This document shows, piece by piece, positions 17,641-26,854 of a DNA stretch of 64,000 nucleotides. A model generated the notes under the pieces. The model saw only the letters and a program-made list of their open reading frames with translations, searched no databases and had not been told where the DNA came from. The position numbers and the translations under genes are program-made. Source of the stretch: Bradyrhizobium barranii subsp. apii (lineage in GTDB: Bacteria; Pseudomonadota; Alphaproteobacteria; Rhizobiales; Xanthobacteraceae); assembly GCF_011516635.5 (NCBI RefSeq), contig NZ_CP096255.1, positions 6,260,501 to 6,324,500 of the forward strand, given 5' to 3'. Position 1 is the stretch's first letter, and each line of letters begins with the position of its first letter.

Positions 17641-19450
17641 ATGCCTGTTGTACGGTTCCGTCTCAGCGACTTGAAATCAACCAAAGCCAGTGGAGCTTCA
17701 ATTGCAGCACTAGTGGCGGGCGCGCTCGGGTTAGCGGCCCTCACGATGTCGAGTGTTTCGTTCGCGCAGAATATTCGAGGCAGCGCTACCGGCCCCACGA
17801 CCGCCAAAGGCTACGATCATCCAGATCAATTCATTCACCTAAAACCGGTGAAGCCAGCCGACAACATGTATCCCGTTATCGCCCATTCGGAACAGGAGCA
17901 ACAGGCGCGCGGAAAGCTCGCTGACCTCGAAAGGAAGACCGGCAAGAAGCCCAATCTCATTGTATTCCTACTCGACGATGTGGCCTGGACGGACCCCGGC
18001 TTCAACGGCGGGGGCATCGCGGTTGGCAACGAAACGCCTACGATGGACAAGCTGGCCAACGAGGGGCTGAACCTGACCTCGGCCTACTCGACGCCGAGCT
18101 GCTCGCCGCGCCACGATCATGACAGGGCAGAACCCGCTGCACCATGGCATTCTCCGTCCGCCGATGTATGGCGAGCCGGGCTGGCTTGACGGCGCAATCA
18201 CGCTCCCGAGCATTCTTAAGAAGCTTGGTTACGTGACGCGTGGTGCAGGCAAATGGCACATGGGCGAGAACCGTGGCTCCCTGCCGCAGAACGTTGGCTA
18301 CGATGATTATCTCGGATTTCTCAGCGTGTCTGACGAGTACACGGAGTGGCGCGATCAGTATTTTGAACCCGAAATAGCGCTGAGCCCGTCCCGCTTCAAG
18401 ATGATGGAAGAGGCTCCGTTCAGTCATTATGAGGTTCACTGCACTCCCACCAACACGGAACAGTGCGAAAACCTCAAGCTGATCGATCTTGCCTACATCA
18501 AGGACCTCGACAAGCGCTGGATGGACTACAGCGTCGATTTCATCAAGCAGATGAAGGACAGCAAGCAGCCGTTTTTCCTTTACCACGCGACGCGCGGCTG
18601 TCATTTCGACAACTATCCGTCCGACGAGTGGGCAGGAAAATCGCGAGCGCGCACCGTGTATAGTGACTGCCTGGTGCACATGGACTATGTGCTCGCGCAA
18701 CTCGTCAAGGCGCTTGAGGATACGGGTCAGCTTGAGAATACGCTGATCTTGCTGACCTCAGACAACGGACCCGAATGCGAAATCCCGCCGCATGGCCGAA
18801 CCCTATTCCGGGGCTGCAAGGGTTCGTCATGGGAGGGAGGCGTGCGCGTCCCGACATTTGCCTACTGGAAAGGCATGATAAAGCCGCGCCGGTCGGAGGG
18901 ACAGTTCGATCAAGCGGACATCCTGCCGACCTTTGTATCGCTGGCAGGTAAGCCCGGTGCACAGCTTGCCGAGTTCTTCCCGAAGACGACTTACGTCGAT
19001 GGCGTTGATCAGTCCGGCCTGCTGCTCGCCGACAATGGTGAGTCGGCCCGCCGCGAGCGCATCTACACCCTCAATCAATACTTCGCGATGATCCGCATCG
19101 ATGAGTTCAAATACATTTGGACGGCTGAAATCGAGAATGGGTTCTTTCAGAAGGGTGATTGGGGCGGGTTCAGTGGTCCGATCGCTGTCGACACAGGAGG
19201 CGCGGTCATGGTGAACCTCTACACCAATCCAAAGGAAGACGTGTCAACAGGGCTACGCCATCTTCCGATGGGCGTACCATTGGCGGGCGCGGCGGCCTCG
19301 TACATCAAGGACCTCGTAAAGTATCCGCCGCAGTTCAAGATTGGTGTCCTCAACAACAAACCGCCGATCTACAATCTGCTTCCAAAGGTAAAGGACGCGA
19401 TTGAGAGGTTCCAGCAGGATCAGGAAGAAAAATATCCGCGGCACCAATAG
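17641..19450 (+). pseudogene. Second arylsulfatase, disrupted at its catalytic C-x-P-x-R motif
   Basis: A ~600-residue exported sulfatase in two frames. ATG 17641 has a strong AGGAGG site; signal peptide at residues 1-42; metal site FLLDDVAWTDPGFNG. Frame 1 reads to Cys-Ser-Pro at 18100-18108 and frame 2 continues from Ala at 18110 (ATIMTGQNPLHHG) to the stop at 19450. Compared with the C-S-P-T-R-A motif of the upstream sulfatase, five bases encoding Thr-Arg are missing, so the loss falls exactly on the formylglycine signal. The rest (LTSDNGPE, GCKGSSWEGGVRVP) is well preserved, so the loss is probably recent. Confidence 0.85.
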
Positions 19451-19679
19451 CGTGAAACAACTGCACGGGGGCGGAACGACCCGGGACTGCCCTCGCGAAA
19501 AGCGTCAACGACGAGAGCGCTTGTCGTTGACAAGTACCCGCTTTACACAGCCTGGACCCAACTCGGACATGGACACGGGCGTGGTAGAAAGGCGTGAACT
19601 TAGTCAGTGACGACCCTGACCAACCCGCCGGGAAAATCTGCTACTTTGGAATGCGGGCGTTTCATTGTCGACGGTCTAA

Positions 19680-20615
19680 GTGTCTGTTCCAAAACATGTT
19701 GAGTCGAATGAATCGGTTGTGATTCAAGGTGAGCGGCCTGATTCGATGGGGACGCGCCGCCAATGTGGACTACCGAGAACCGTGCACGCTACGACCGCAG
19801 CCGCCTGCGCTATCCGAGCGACTTGACCGACGAGGAGTGGGCGCTGATCGCGCCTCGCATCCCGCCGGCCAAGCGCGGCGGCAACAAGCGTACGGTGGAC
19901 CTGCGCGAGATTGCCAACGGGCTGATGTACATCCTGAGCACAGGTTGCCAGTGGCGCGCGATCCCCAAGGACCTGCCGCCGCGCTCGACGCTGTATGGCT
20001 ACTTCGATCTGTGGAGCTGGAACGGCACGCTCGATAAAATTCATCACGCCCTCTATGTCGAATGTCGCGAAAGGGCCGAGCGCGAGGCTTCTCCCACCGC
20101 CGCCATCATCGATAGCCAGAGCGTGAAAAGCGCTGAAAAAGGGGGCCTCATGATCTCCATGGCTACGACGCGGGCAAGAAGATCAAGGGCAAGAAGCGGC
20201 ACATTCTCGTCGACACGCAAGGCCTCTTGATGCACGCCATCGTGCATGCGGCGGACATCCAGGATCGCGACGGCGGCGTGCTCCTGATGGCAACGTTGTT
20301 CGGCCTCTATCCCTTTCTTCTGAAGCTCTACGCCGACGGCGGATATCAAGGGCCACATTTCCAGAAGGGGCTGCGTAGCGCTCTGAAGCGCGTGAACCTC
20401 GAAATCGTCAAACGCTCCGATCAGGCTCACCGTTTCGTCGTCTTGCCCAAACGCTGGATCGTCGAGCGTACCTTTGCCTGGCTCGGGCGATGCCGAAGAC
20501 TGTCCAAAGATTGGGAATGCTTCAATCACAGGGCGCTCGCCTTTCTCAAGCTGGCCTCCATCCGACTCATGCTGCGAAAGCTATGCAATCCAAGGTAATC
20601 TTTCCGGACAGACTC
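19680..20615 (+). mobile_element. IS5-family insertion sequence (copy 1)
   Basis: 936-bp element. Imperfect terminal repeats: left GTGTCTGTTCCAAAAC, right (complement) GAGTCTGTCCGGAAAG, 11 of 16 matching. Flanked by a 3-bp direct repeat TAA (19677-19679 and 20616-20618), fitting the TNA target of this IS group. Carries one transposase in two overlapping frames. Its right end abuts a YunG-family gene fragment. Confidence 0.8.
19763..20598 (+). CDS. IS5-family transposase, in two frames
   Basis: DDE transposase. First part (19763 to about 20140) has the DUF4096-like N-terminus (YPSDLTDEEWALIAPRIPPAKRGGNKR) and the first catalytic Asp in AAIIDSQSVKSAEKGG. Second part (to 20598) has HGYDAGKKIKGKKRHILVDTQGLL, the second Asp (YADGGYQG) and the Glu region (WIVERTFAWLGRCRRLSKDWE). 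The frame changes by -1 at the run GAAAAAGGGGGCC (20134-20147). This may be programmed frameshifting, as in two-ORF members of the family, or a mutation. Confidence 0.85.
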
Positions 20616-20860
20616 TAAGGAGGGGAGGCGTCCAGCAGCAATAAGGTGAAGTCGTACCGCCGTCCTTCGATCCGATTGTAGAAATGATCGCCCGCCGGCA
20701 GAGGCGTTTTCAGCAGCTCGCCGCCGAAGAGTTCGTGAACGAGCAGCGCCGTGACGTTGCACTGCCCTGCCGCCGGATTGTTCGGCGTCCATTGGCTGGA
20801 AGTCGACAGCGACCATGCCTTGCGCAGCGCGCGTTGAACCTCATCGGGATCGAAGCTCAT
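20615..20860 (-). pseudogene. YunG-family protein fragment, cut off by the IS5 element
   Basis: Start ATG at 20858-20860 with a GAGGTG ribosome site. Residues 1 to ~73 look like the YunG family (ALRKAWSLSTSSQWTP..., GQCNVTALLVHELFGGELLKT, GDHFYNRIEGRRYDFT), a small protein of unknown function with a conserved Cys. After RYDFT the sequence becomes a short unrelated tail and stops at the IS boundary, so the C-terminal part is missing. Confidence 0.6.
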
Positions 20861-20983
20861 CGTCACCTCACGGGATCGGCACCGAAGCACCAATTTCGGA
20901 TTATGCGATGCCAGCTTTTTGCCACTGTTTTGCCCGACGTGTCAAACGGGTTCGTTGCTGGGTCGAGCCCCAACTCCATCCAC

Positions 20984-21101
20984 CCGTCATTGCGAGCGTA
21001 GCGACTTGTCCGCCGAAGCCTCGGCGAAGGCGGAAGCAATCCAGAGTCCATCCGCGGTGACGGTCTGGATTGCTTCGTCGCAAGGGCTCCTCGCAATGAC
21101 G
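20984..21101. repeat. Long palindromic intergenic repeat (CGTCATTGCGAG... family)
   Basis: The ends CGTCATTGCGAGC and CTCGCAATGACG are inverted copies, and inside them GAAGCAATCCAGA and TCTGGATTGCTTC also pair. This is the common Bradyrhizobium-type repeat whose arms read CGTCATTGCGAGCGAAGCGAC... It would form a long hairpin. Any protein predicted across it is a false gene. Confidence 0.85.
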
Positions 21102-21324
21102 ATGCGGGAACGGACGCGCGGCAAATGACGATGTCATTCCGGATGCCGCGATCAGGCAAAATCGCCGCGTTGACCCCGGCTGCGCGACGATTGCCCCTTC
21201 CTGCTGATTTGCCCCAACGGTCCAAATGGTTGGCAGCATCCAGAGGGCAACCTGCCCTCACCCTGCTTCTACTGTGCATGGGGTTGTTTTTCATATTTTT
21301 GTTTGGGCGGCCGCTGGCGGCAAA
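21102..21324. other. Non-coding stretch between repeat and dctP terminator
   Basis: Together with 20861-20983 this forms the non-coding surroundings of the palindromic repeat. No gene or RNA recognised. Confidence 0.35.
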
Positions 21325-21357
21325 GAAAAAGCCCGGCCTCGCGAACGAGGCCGGGCT
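21325..21357 (-). terminator. Rho-independent terminator of the TRAP binding-protein gene
   Basis: Perfect 12-bp stem AGCCCGGCCTCG / CGAGGCCGGGCT with a four-base loop (21330-21357), followed on the minus strand by a T-run (AAAAA on the plus strand at 21326-21330). Lies 27 bp beyond the stop of the gene at 21384. Confidence 0.92.
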
Positions 21358-21383
21358 CTGTCGTCTTGCGACGCTTCGAAAGA

Positions 21384-22475
21384 TCAGCCGCGGGTGCGCG
21401 AGCGGATCATGAAGCTGTCGTAGGTGTATTCGGCGACCTGCCACCACAGATATTCGTCGGAGCGGTAGGCCTGCATGGCGTCGATCGACTTCTTGAAGTC
21501 GGGGTTCTTGGCCGAGATCTCGCCCCACAGCTCGTTGGTCGACTTGAGGCAGGCCTCGAGCACTTCGTTGGTGAAGGGACGAAGCTGGGTGCCGCCGGCG
21601 ACCAGACGCTTCAGCGCCGCCGGGTTCTGCATGTCGTAGCGCGCGGCCATCCAGCTGTTGGCGTTGGCCATCGCGTTGGTGAGGATCGCCTGGTAGTTCT
21701 TCGGCAGCGAATTCCACTTGTCCAAATTGGTGAAGGCGTGGACGGTCGGACCGCCTTCCCAGAAGCCGGGATAGTAGTAGTACTTGGCGACCTTGGCGAA
21801 GCCGAGCTTCTCGTCATCGTAGGGGCCGACCCACTCGGCGGCGTCGATGGTGCCCTTCTCCAGTGCCGGATAGATGTCGCCGCCAGCGAGCTGCTGCGGC
21901 ACGACGCCGACCTTCTGGAGCACCTGGCCGGCGATGCCGCCGATGCGCATCTTGAGGCCGGAGAGGTCCGCAACGGTCTTGATCTCCTTGCGGAACCAGC
22001 CGCCCATCTGGGTGCCGGTGTTGCCGCAGGGCTGACCGATCACGTTCGACTTCTTGAAGAACTCGTTGCCGAGTTGCTCGCCGCCGCCCTGGTACCACCA
22101 GGAGTTCTGCTGGCGCGCGTTGAGGCCGAACGGCACCGAGGCGTAGATCGCCCAGGTCGGGTCCTTGCCGACATAGTAGTAGGAGACGGTGTGGCACATC
22201 TCGACCGTGCCGTTCGAGGTCGCGTCGAGCGCCTGGAGGCCGGGGACGATTTCGCCAGCGGCGAACACCTGGATCTGGAATTTGTTGTCGGTCATCTCGG
22301 CGACGTACTTCGCCAGCTGCTCGCCACCGCCATAGATGGTGTCGAGCGACTTCGGGAAGCTCGACGTCAGGCGCCACTTGATCTCGGGCATGGACTGCGC
22401 GATCGCCGGCGAGGCCACCGCGGCGGTCGCCGCCGCGCCTGCTGCCGACACTTTCAGGAAATCACGACGCTTCAT
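21384..22475 (-). CDS. TRAP transporter substrate-binding protein (DctP family)
   Basis: 363-residue periplasmic receptor. The N-terminus MKRRDFLKVSAAGAAATAAVASPAIA is a Tat signal (RRDFLK) cleaved near AIAQ. DctP-family features: WRLTSSFPKSLDTIYGG at the mature start, TVADLSGLKMRIGG near residue 175 and GTIDAAEWVGPYDD near 230 (substrate carboxylate pocket). Related to TakP-like 2-oxoacid binders. No permease gene is adjacent; it could serve the TRAP permeases at 4758-6895. Start ATG 22473-22475 with a GGAG site; ends in a strong terminator. Confidence 0.9.
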   Translation of the reverse strand: MKRRDFLKVSAAGAAATAAVASPAIAQSMPEIKWRLTSSFPKSLDTIYGGGEQLAKYVAEMTDNKFQIQVFAAGEIVPGLQALDATSNGTVEMCHTVSYYYVGKDPTWAIYASVPFGLNARQQNSWWYQGGGEQLGNEFFKKSNVIGQPCGNTGTQMGGWFRKEIKTVADLSGLKMRIGGIAGQVLQKVGVVPQQLAGGDIYPALEKGTIDAAEWVGPYDDEKLGFAKVAKYYYYPGFWEGGPTVHAFTNLDKWNSLPKNYQAILTNAMANANSWMAARYDMQNPAALKRLVAGGTQLRPFTNEVLEACLKSTNELWGEISAKNPDFKKSIDAMQAYRSDEYLWWQVAEYTYDSFMIRSRTRG

Positions 22476-22668
22476 CTTCAGGTCTCTCCTTGTTGGGGCG
22501 TTTCCCCTAAACTTCCTCGTTGTCGCCGCTCGTTCCGGCGACGCGTTTTTGTCGCGTCGAACCGAAGGGGCTTGACTGCCGTGGCCTTTAACACGGAAGC
22601 CCCGCTTTCGGAACGCGACAATGGCATGACGGGGCTCTACGAAAGTCGCATGTCCCCAAAAGACCGGC

Positions 22669-23811
22669 TCAGGCCGCGGCGATAACGCCTTTGAGCTGGT
22701 CCCGGACCTGCCCCGCAATGGCGCGATAGATCGCCGCATGAGGGCCGTCCGGCTCGCTGTCGACCACGGGATTACCGGCATCCGAGGTGGCGCGAATCGC
22801 CATGTGCAGGGGGATCTCGCCCAGGAACGGTACCCCGAGCTTCTCGGCCTCGTGGCGCGCGCCGCCATGGCCGAAAATATCCGATTTCGTGCCGCAATGC
22901 GGGCACTGGAAGTAGCTCATGTTCTCGACGATGCCGAGAACGGGCACGTTGACCTTCCTGAACATCGCAAGCCCCCGCCTTGCATCGATCAGGGACAGGT
23001 CCTGCGGGGTCGAGACGATCACGGCGCCCTTGAGCGGCACGTTCTGCGCCAGCGTGAGCTGGGCATCGCCGGTGCCCGGCGGCATGTCGACCACGAGCAC
23101 GTCGAGGCTCCCCCATGCGACGTCGCGCAGCATCTGCGTCACCGCCGACATCACCATCGGACCTCGCCAGATCATCGCGGTCTCTTCCTCCACCAGGAAG
23201 CCGATCGACATGATGGCGAGGCCGAAACGCTTGAGCGGAATCATCTTGCGCTCGCCGTCCAGCGCCGGCTTCTCGTGGAGGCCCGTCAGCCGCGGCACCG
23301 AGGGGCCGTAGATGTCGGCATCGAGCAGCCCGACCTTGAGGCCGAGGTCGCGCAGGCCCAGCGCCAGGTTGAGCGCGGTGGTCGACTTGCCGACGCCGCC
23401 CTTGCCCGAGGCAACCGCGATCACGGCAGCGACACCCGGAATCTCGGACTGGCGAGCCATCGGCGATTGGGCGCCGCCCTGCGGCGGTGGCTTGTGGGCG
23501 TGGACCGGCTGCACGCCCGGCGTGCCGCGGCTCGGCGTTGGCGGCGGAGGCGGTGCGGCACCCGGCTTGCGCTCGGCGGTCAGCGCCACCATCACGGTGG
23601 TGACGCCGGGAATGGCGCGCACCGCGGCCTCGGCCTCGGCCCGGACGGATTCCCAGGCCCGCGCCTCGGCGGCATCGACGTTGATCGAGAAGAACACCTT
23701 GCCGTCGGCCGCGCTGATCGCGCTCAGCACATTGGCATTGGTGAGCGCGACCCCGCGGGGCGACTTGATCCTGGCGAGGCTGTCGAGAACCTGTTGCTGC
23801 GTCACGCTCAA
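22669..23811 (-). CDS. mrp: Mrp/ApbC-family iron-sulfur cluster carrier ATPase
   Basis: 380 residues. N-terminal DUF59/MIP18-like domain (residues 1-90), a Pro-rich linker (about 90-125), then a deviant Walker A P-loop ATPase domain (VASGKGGVGKSTTALNLAL near residue 135; Walker B LVVDMPPGTGDAQL), and the C-terminal CPHC motif (YFQCPHCG, about 300) that binds a bridging Fe-S cluster. Delivers Fe-S clusters to apoproteins in the cytoplasm. Single gene; a dispersed palindrome lies just upstream. Confidence 0.93.
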   Translation of the reverse strand: MSVTQQQVLDSLARIKSPRGVALTNANVLSAISAADGKVFFSINVDAAEARAWESVRAEAEAAVRAIPGVTTVMVALTAERKPGAAPPPPPTPSRGTPGVQPVHAHKPPPQGGAQSPMARQSEIPGVAAVIAVASGKGGVGKSTTALNLALGLRDLGLKVGLLDADIYGPSVPRLTGLHEKPALDGERKMIPLKRFGLAIMSIGFLVEEETAMIWRGPMVMSAVTQMLRDVAWGSLDVLVVDMPPGTGDAQLTLAQNVPLKGAVIVSTPQDLSLIDARRGLAMFRKVNVPVLGIVENMSYFQCPHCGTKSDIFGHGGARHEAEKLGVPFLGEIPLHMAIRATSDAGNPVVDSEPDGPHAAIYRAIAGQVRDQLKGVIAAA

Positions 23812-23830
23812 AGCGCATCTCCTGAACAGA

Positions 23831-23876
23831 GCATGATCCGGAAAAGTGTGGAGCGGCTTTCCGATCAGATCACGCT
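23831..23876. repeat. Second copy of the GCATGATCCGGA repeat
   Basis: Begins GCATGATCCGGAAAAGTGTG and ends TCCGATCAGATCACGCTC. Strongly similar to the left part of the repeat at 396-440 but with a more degenerate right arm. Lies in the mrp leader region. Confidence 0.65.
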
Positions 23877-23919
23877 CAAGGCTTGAGGATGCCCCATTAG
23901 AGCGGAAACGGCCAAAAGG

Positions 23920-24357
23920 CTACTGCCTGCCGATATCGTCAGCCATCTCCGCGGGGGCAGCCCCCTGCTCCGCAGCGGCCTCGTAATTGAGCTCGATCAT
24001 GACCCCGTTGGGGTCGTGGACGAAGATCTGCCAGAGGTCGCCGCCGGGCACCTGGCGGGAGTCGAATTTCATGCCCTTGGACGTCAACCGCTGCTTCATG
24101 CCGTCGAACCCGCGGCTGACGAAGGCGACATGGTGGACAACGCCGGAATCCGGCTTTTGTGGCTCCGAGGTCGGGGAAATATCGACGAGGTGCACCACCG
24201 CCTTGCCCTCGCTGTACATCCAGGCCCCCGGGAAGGCGAAATCGGGCCGCGCGCCTTTTTCCAGGCCCAGCACGTCCTCATAGAAGCGGACCGTCTCGGC
24301 CAGATTCCGGGTCCGGATGTTGAAATGATCGAGGACACCAACGCTCACGCCACCCAT
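23920..24357 (-). CDS. VOC-family (glyoxalase/bleomycin-resistance fold) protein
   Basis: 145-residue vicinal-oxygen-chelate protein. Starts at ATG 24355-24357 with a GGGAG site. Two beta-alpha-beta-beta-beta modules are visible: VLDHFNIRTRNLAETVRFYEDVLGLEKG and VHHVAFVSRGFDGMKQRL. Metal ligands likely the His of LDHFN, His of HHVAF and Glu of MIELNYE. Reaction unknown; dioxygenase, isomerase or lyase are all possible in this superfamily. Confidence 0.82.
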   Translation of the reverse strand: MGGVSVGVLDHFNIRTRNLAETVRFYEDVLGLEKGARPDFAFPGAWMYSEGKAVVHLVDISPTSEPQKPDSGVVHHVAFVSRGFDGMKQRLTSKGMKFDSRQVPGGDLWQIFVHDPNGVMIELNYEAAAEQGAAPAEMADDIGRQ

Positions 24358-24544
24358 GCTTTCGCTCCCTTTTTTATGTAGGACCTTAAGTCCCGCCATC
24401 CTAGCACAGGCGGCTGCCAAACGAAGCCGTTGCCCTCTGGCCTCAAGGGTTTATGGTGCGCTCCTAATCCGCCCTCATAGCGGAACCAGGCGCCCCTCGC
24501 CCGGCAAAAACCGTAAAACCCAAACTACGGACAAGGTACCACAC

Positions 24545-25417
24545 ATGGCTAAAGTCGCTTTCCTCGGTCTCGGCGTGATGGGCTTCCCCATGGCCGGACA
24601 CCTCGTGAAAAAAGGGGGCCATGAGGTCACCGTCTATAACCGCACCGCGGCCAAGGCGAAGGAATGGGCGGACAAGTTCGGCGGCAAGACCGCGGCGACC
24701 CCGAAGGCCGCGGCCGAGGGCCAGGATTTCGTGATGTGCTGCGTCGGCAACGACAACGATCTGCGCGCGGTCACGATCGGCCCCGACGGCGCATTCGCCG
24801 GCATGAAGAAAGGCGCGACCTTCGTCGACCACACCACCGCCTCCGCCGAAGTCGCGCGCGAGCTCGATGCGGCGGCCACCAAGGCCGGCTTCAAATTCAT
24901 CGACGCTCCCGTTTCCGGCGGCCAAGCCGGCGCCGAGAACGGCGTGCTGACGGTGATGTGCGGCGGCGCGCAGGACGCCTATTCCGGCGCCGAGCCGCTC
25001 ATCACAGGCGCCTATGCGCGGATGTGCAAGCTGCTCGGGCCCGCCGGCTCCGGCCAGTTGACCAAAATGGTCAACCAGATCTGCATCGCCGGTTTGGTGC
25101 AGGGCCTCTCCGAAGGTATCCACTTCGCCAAGAAGAGTGGCCTCGACGTCGCCGCCGTGATCGAGACCATCTCCAAGGGCGCAGCGCAGTCCTGGCAGAT
25201 GGAGAACCGCTACAAGACCATGAACGAGGACAAGTACGATTTCGGCTTCGCGGTCGAATGGATGCGCAAGGACCTCTCGATCTCGCTGGCCGAAGCCCGC
25301 CGCAACGGCGCCAATCTGCCGGTGACCGCGCTGGTCGACCAGTTCTACGCCGAGGTCGAGAAGATGGGCGGCAAGCGCTGGGATACGTCGAGCCTGCTCG
25401 CGCGCCTTAACCGCTGA
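24545..25417 (+). CDS. NAD(P)-dependent beta-hydroxyacid dehydrogenase (3-hydroxyisobutyrate dehydrogenase-like)
   Basis: 290 residues. N-terminal Rossmann fold with GLGVMGFPMAGHLVKKGG (residues 7-24), substrate motif DAPVSGGQAGAENG near residue 120, and catalytic Lys in GQLTKMVNQ near 172. C-terminal all-helical domain. Oxidises a beta-hydroxyacid or reduces a semialdehyde such as tartronate or succinic semialdehyde; the exact substrate cannot be told. Divergent from the VOC gene; ATG 24545 fits the conserved MAKVAFLGLG start. Confidence 0.88.
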   Translation: MAKVAFLGLGVMGFPMAGHLVKKGGHEVTVYNRTAAKAKEWADKFGGKTAATPKAAAEGQDFVMCCVGNDNDLRAVTIGPDGAFAGMKKGATFVDHTTASAEVARELDAAATKAGFKFIDAPVSGGQAGAENGVLTVMCGGAQDAYSGAEPLITGAYARMCKLLGPAGSGQLTKMVNQICIAGLVQGLSEGIHFAKKSGLDVAAVIETISKGAAQSWQMENRYKTMNEDKYDFGFAVEWMRKDLSISLAEARRNGANLPVTALVDQFYAEVEKMGGKRWDTSSLLARLNR

Positions 25418-25439
25418 CACCTGACGAACTGATCCCGCC

Positions 25440-26717
25440 TTGCTGATCGCGATCGCCGTCATCTTCGTTCTGGCCTATGCGGCGATCGCGCTCGAACACC
25501 CGCTCCGGATCAGCAAGAGTGCCACGGCGCTGATCGGCGCCGGGCTGCTCTGGGCGATCTACGCGGCCACGATCGGCGACCACGCCATGGTCGGCCGGCA
25601 GATCGACGAATCCGTCGTTTCCACCGCGCAGATCGTGTTCTTCCTGATCGGCGCGATGACCATCGTCGAGGTGATCGACGCCCACGACGGTTTCGAGGTC
25701 ATCACCTCCCGCATCAGCACGACCAGTCAGGTCCGCCTGATGTGGCTGATCGGCTTCGTGACCTTCTTCCTCAGCGCGATCCTGGACAATCTGACCACCA
25801 CCATCGTGATGGTCTCGCTGATCCAGCGGCTGATCGCCAGGCGCGACGACCGCCTGCTGTTCGCCTCCCTCATCGTCATCGCCGCCAATGCCGGCGGCGC
25901 CTGGACCGTGATCGGCGACGTCACCACGACCATGCTGTGGATCGGCGGGCAGATCACGCCGCTGAAGATCATGGGTTCGGTGTTCCTCCCCTCGCTGGTC
26001 AATCTGCTCGTGCCGCTCGCCTTCATCAGCCTTCTGGTGAAGGGCAAGACCATCGCACCGCCGCCCAAGGACGACGGAGTTCAGCTCGTCGGGTCGTTCG
26101 AGCGCAACCTGATGTTCTATCTCGGGCTCGGCGTATTGATCGCCGTGCCCGCCTTCAAGGCGGTCACGCATCTGCCGCCCTTCATGGGCGTGCTGCTCGG
26201 GCTCGGCATCGTCTGGCTGGTCGGCGAGGTCGTTCACCGCGACAAGGACGAGCATGTTCGCCGTCCGTTGACGCTCGCGCATGCGCTGACGCGGATCGAC
26301 ATGAGCTCGATCGTGTTCTTCCTCGGCATTCTGCTGGCGGTCGCCTGCCTCGAACATGCGGGCCTCCTGTCGATGCTGGCGCGCTGGCTGGAAGCGACGA
26401 TTGGCCGCCAGGACGTCATCGTCGTCGTGCTCGGCCTGCTCAGCGCCGTCATCGACAACGTGCCGCTGGTGGCGGCGACCATGGGCATGTACGACCTCGG
26501 CCACTACCCGCCCGACAGCTTCCTCTGGGAGTTCATCGCCTATTGCGCCGGCACCGGTGGCTCGATCCTGATCATCGGCTCGGCCGCGGGCGTCGCCGCC
26601 ATGGGGCTCGAGCGGATCGAGTTCCTCTGGTACGCCCGCCGCATCGCCATCCCCGCGCTCGCGGGCTATCTGGCGGGCGCGGTGGTCTACGTCGCCCAGC
26701 ATGCGGCACTGCACTGA
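25440..26717 (+). CDS. nhaD: NhaD-type sodium/proton antiporter
   Basis: 425-residue membrane protein with about 11-12 hydrophobic segments. NhaD signatures: LSAILDNLTTTIVMVSLIQRL near residue 115, AANAGGAWTVIGDVTTTMLWI near residue 155 (charged residues in membrane), LLSAVIDNVPLVAATMGMY near residue 340 and AGTGGSILIIGSAAGVAAMG near 380. Start is a TTG at 25440. Exports Na+ (or Li+) in exchange for protons; close relatives also include arsenite/ion-transporter-superfamily members. Confidence 0.85.
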   Translation: MLIAIAVIFVLAYAAIALEHPLRISKSATALIGAGLLWAIYAATIGDHAMVGRQIDESVVSTAQIVFFLIGAMTIVEVIDAHDGFEVITSRISTTSQVRLMWLIGFVTFFLSAILDNLTTTIVMVSLIQRLIARRDDRLLFASLIVIAANAGGAWTVIGDVTTTMLWIGGQITPLKIMGSVFLPSLVNLLVPLAFISLLVKGKTIAPPPKDDGVQLVGSFERNLMFYLGLGVLIAVPAFKAVTHLPPFMGVLLGLGIVWLVGEVVHRDKDEHVRRPLTLAHALTRIDMSSIVFFLGILLAVACLEHAGLLSMLARWLEATIGRQDVIVVVLGLLSAVIDNVPLVAATMGMYDLGHYPPDSFLWEFIAYCAGTGGSILIIGSAAGVAAMGLERIEFLWYARRIAIPALAGYLAGAVVYVAQHAALH

Positions 26718-26854
26718 CCGGCACTGCGCGCGTTCAAAATTAACGCCGGGTTAACGTAATTCTTTAGCTCCTTAAGTCACCTCTTAAGGATTTCTTGCCA
26801 GAGATAGACAATGCAGAAGGCCCGCCTTTGCGCAGGCAGGAATGTTGTTGTTCG

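Noticed and set aside
20863..21717. 284-residue minus-strand ORF across the palindromic repeat
   Set aside because: Its translation is that of the CGTCATTGCGAG repeat plus a shadow of dctP.
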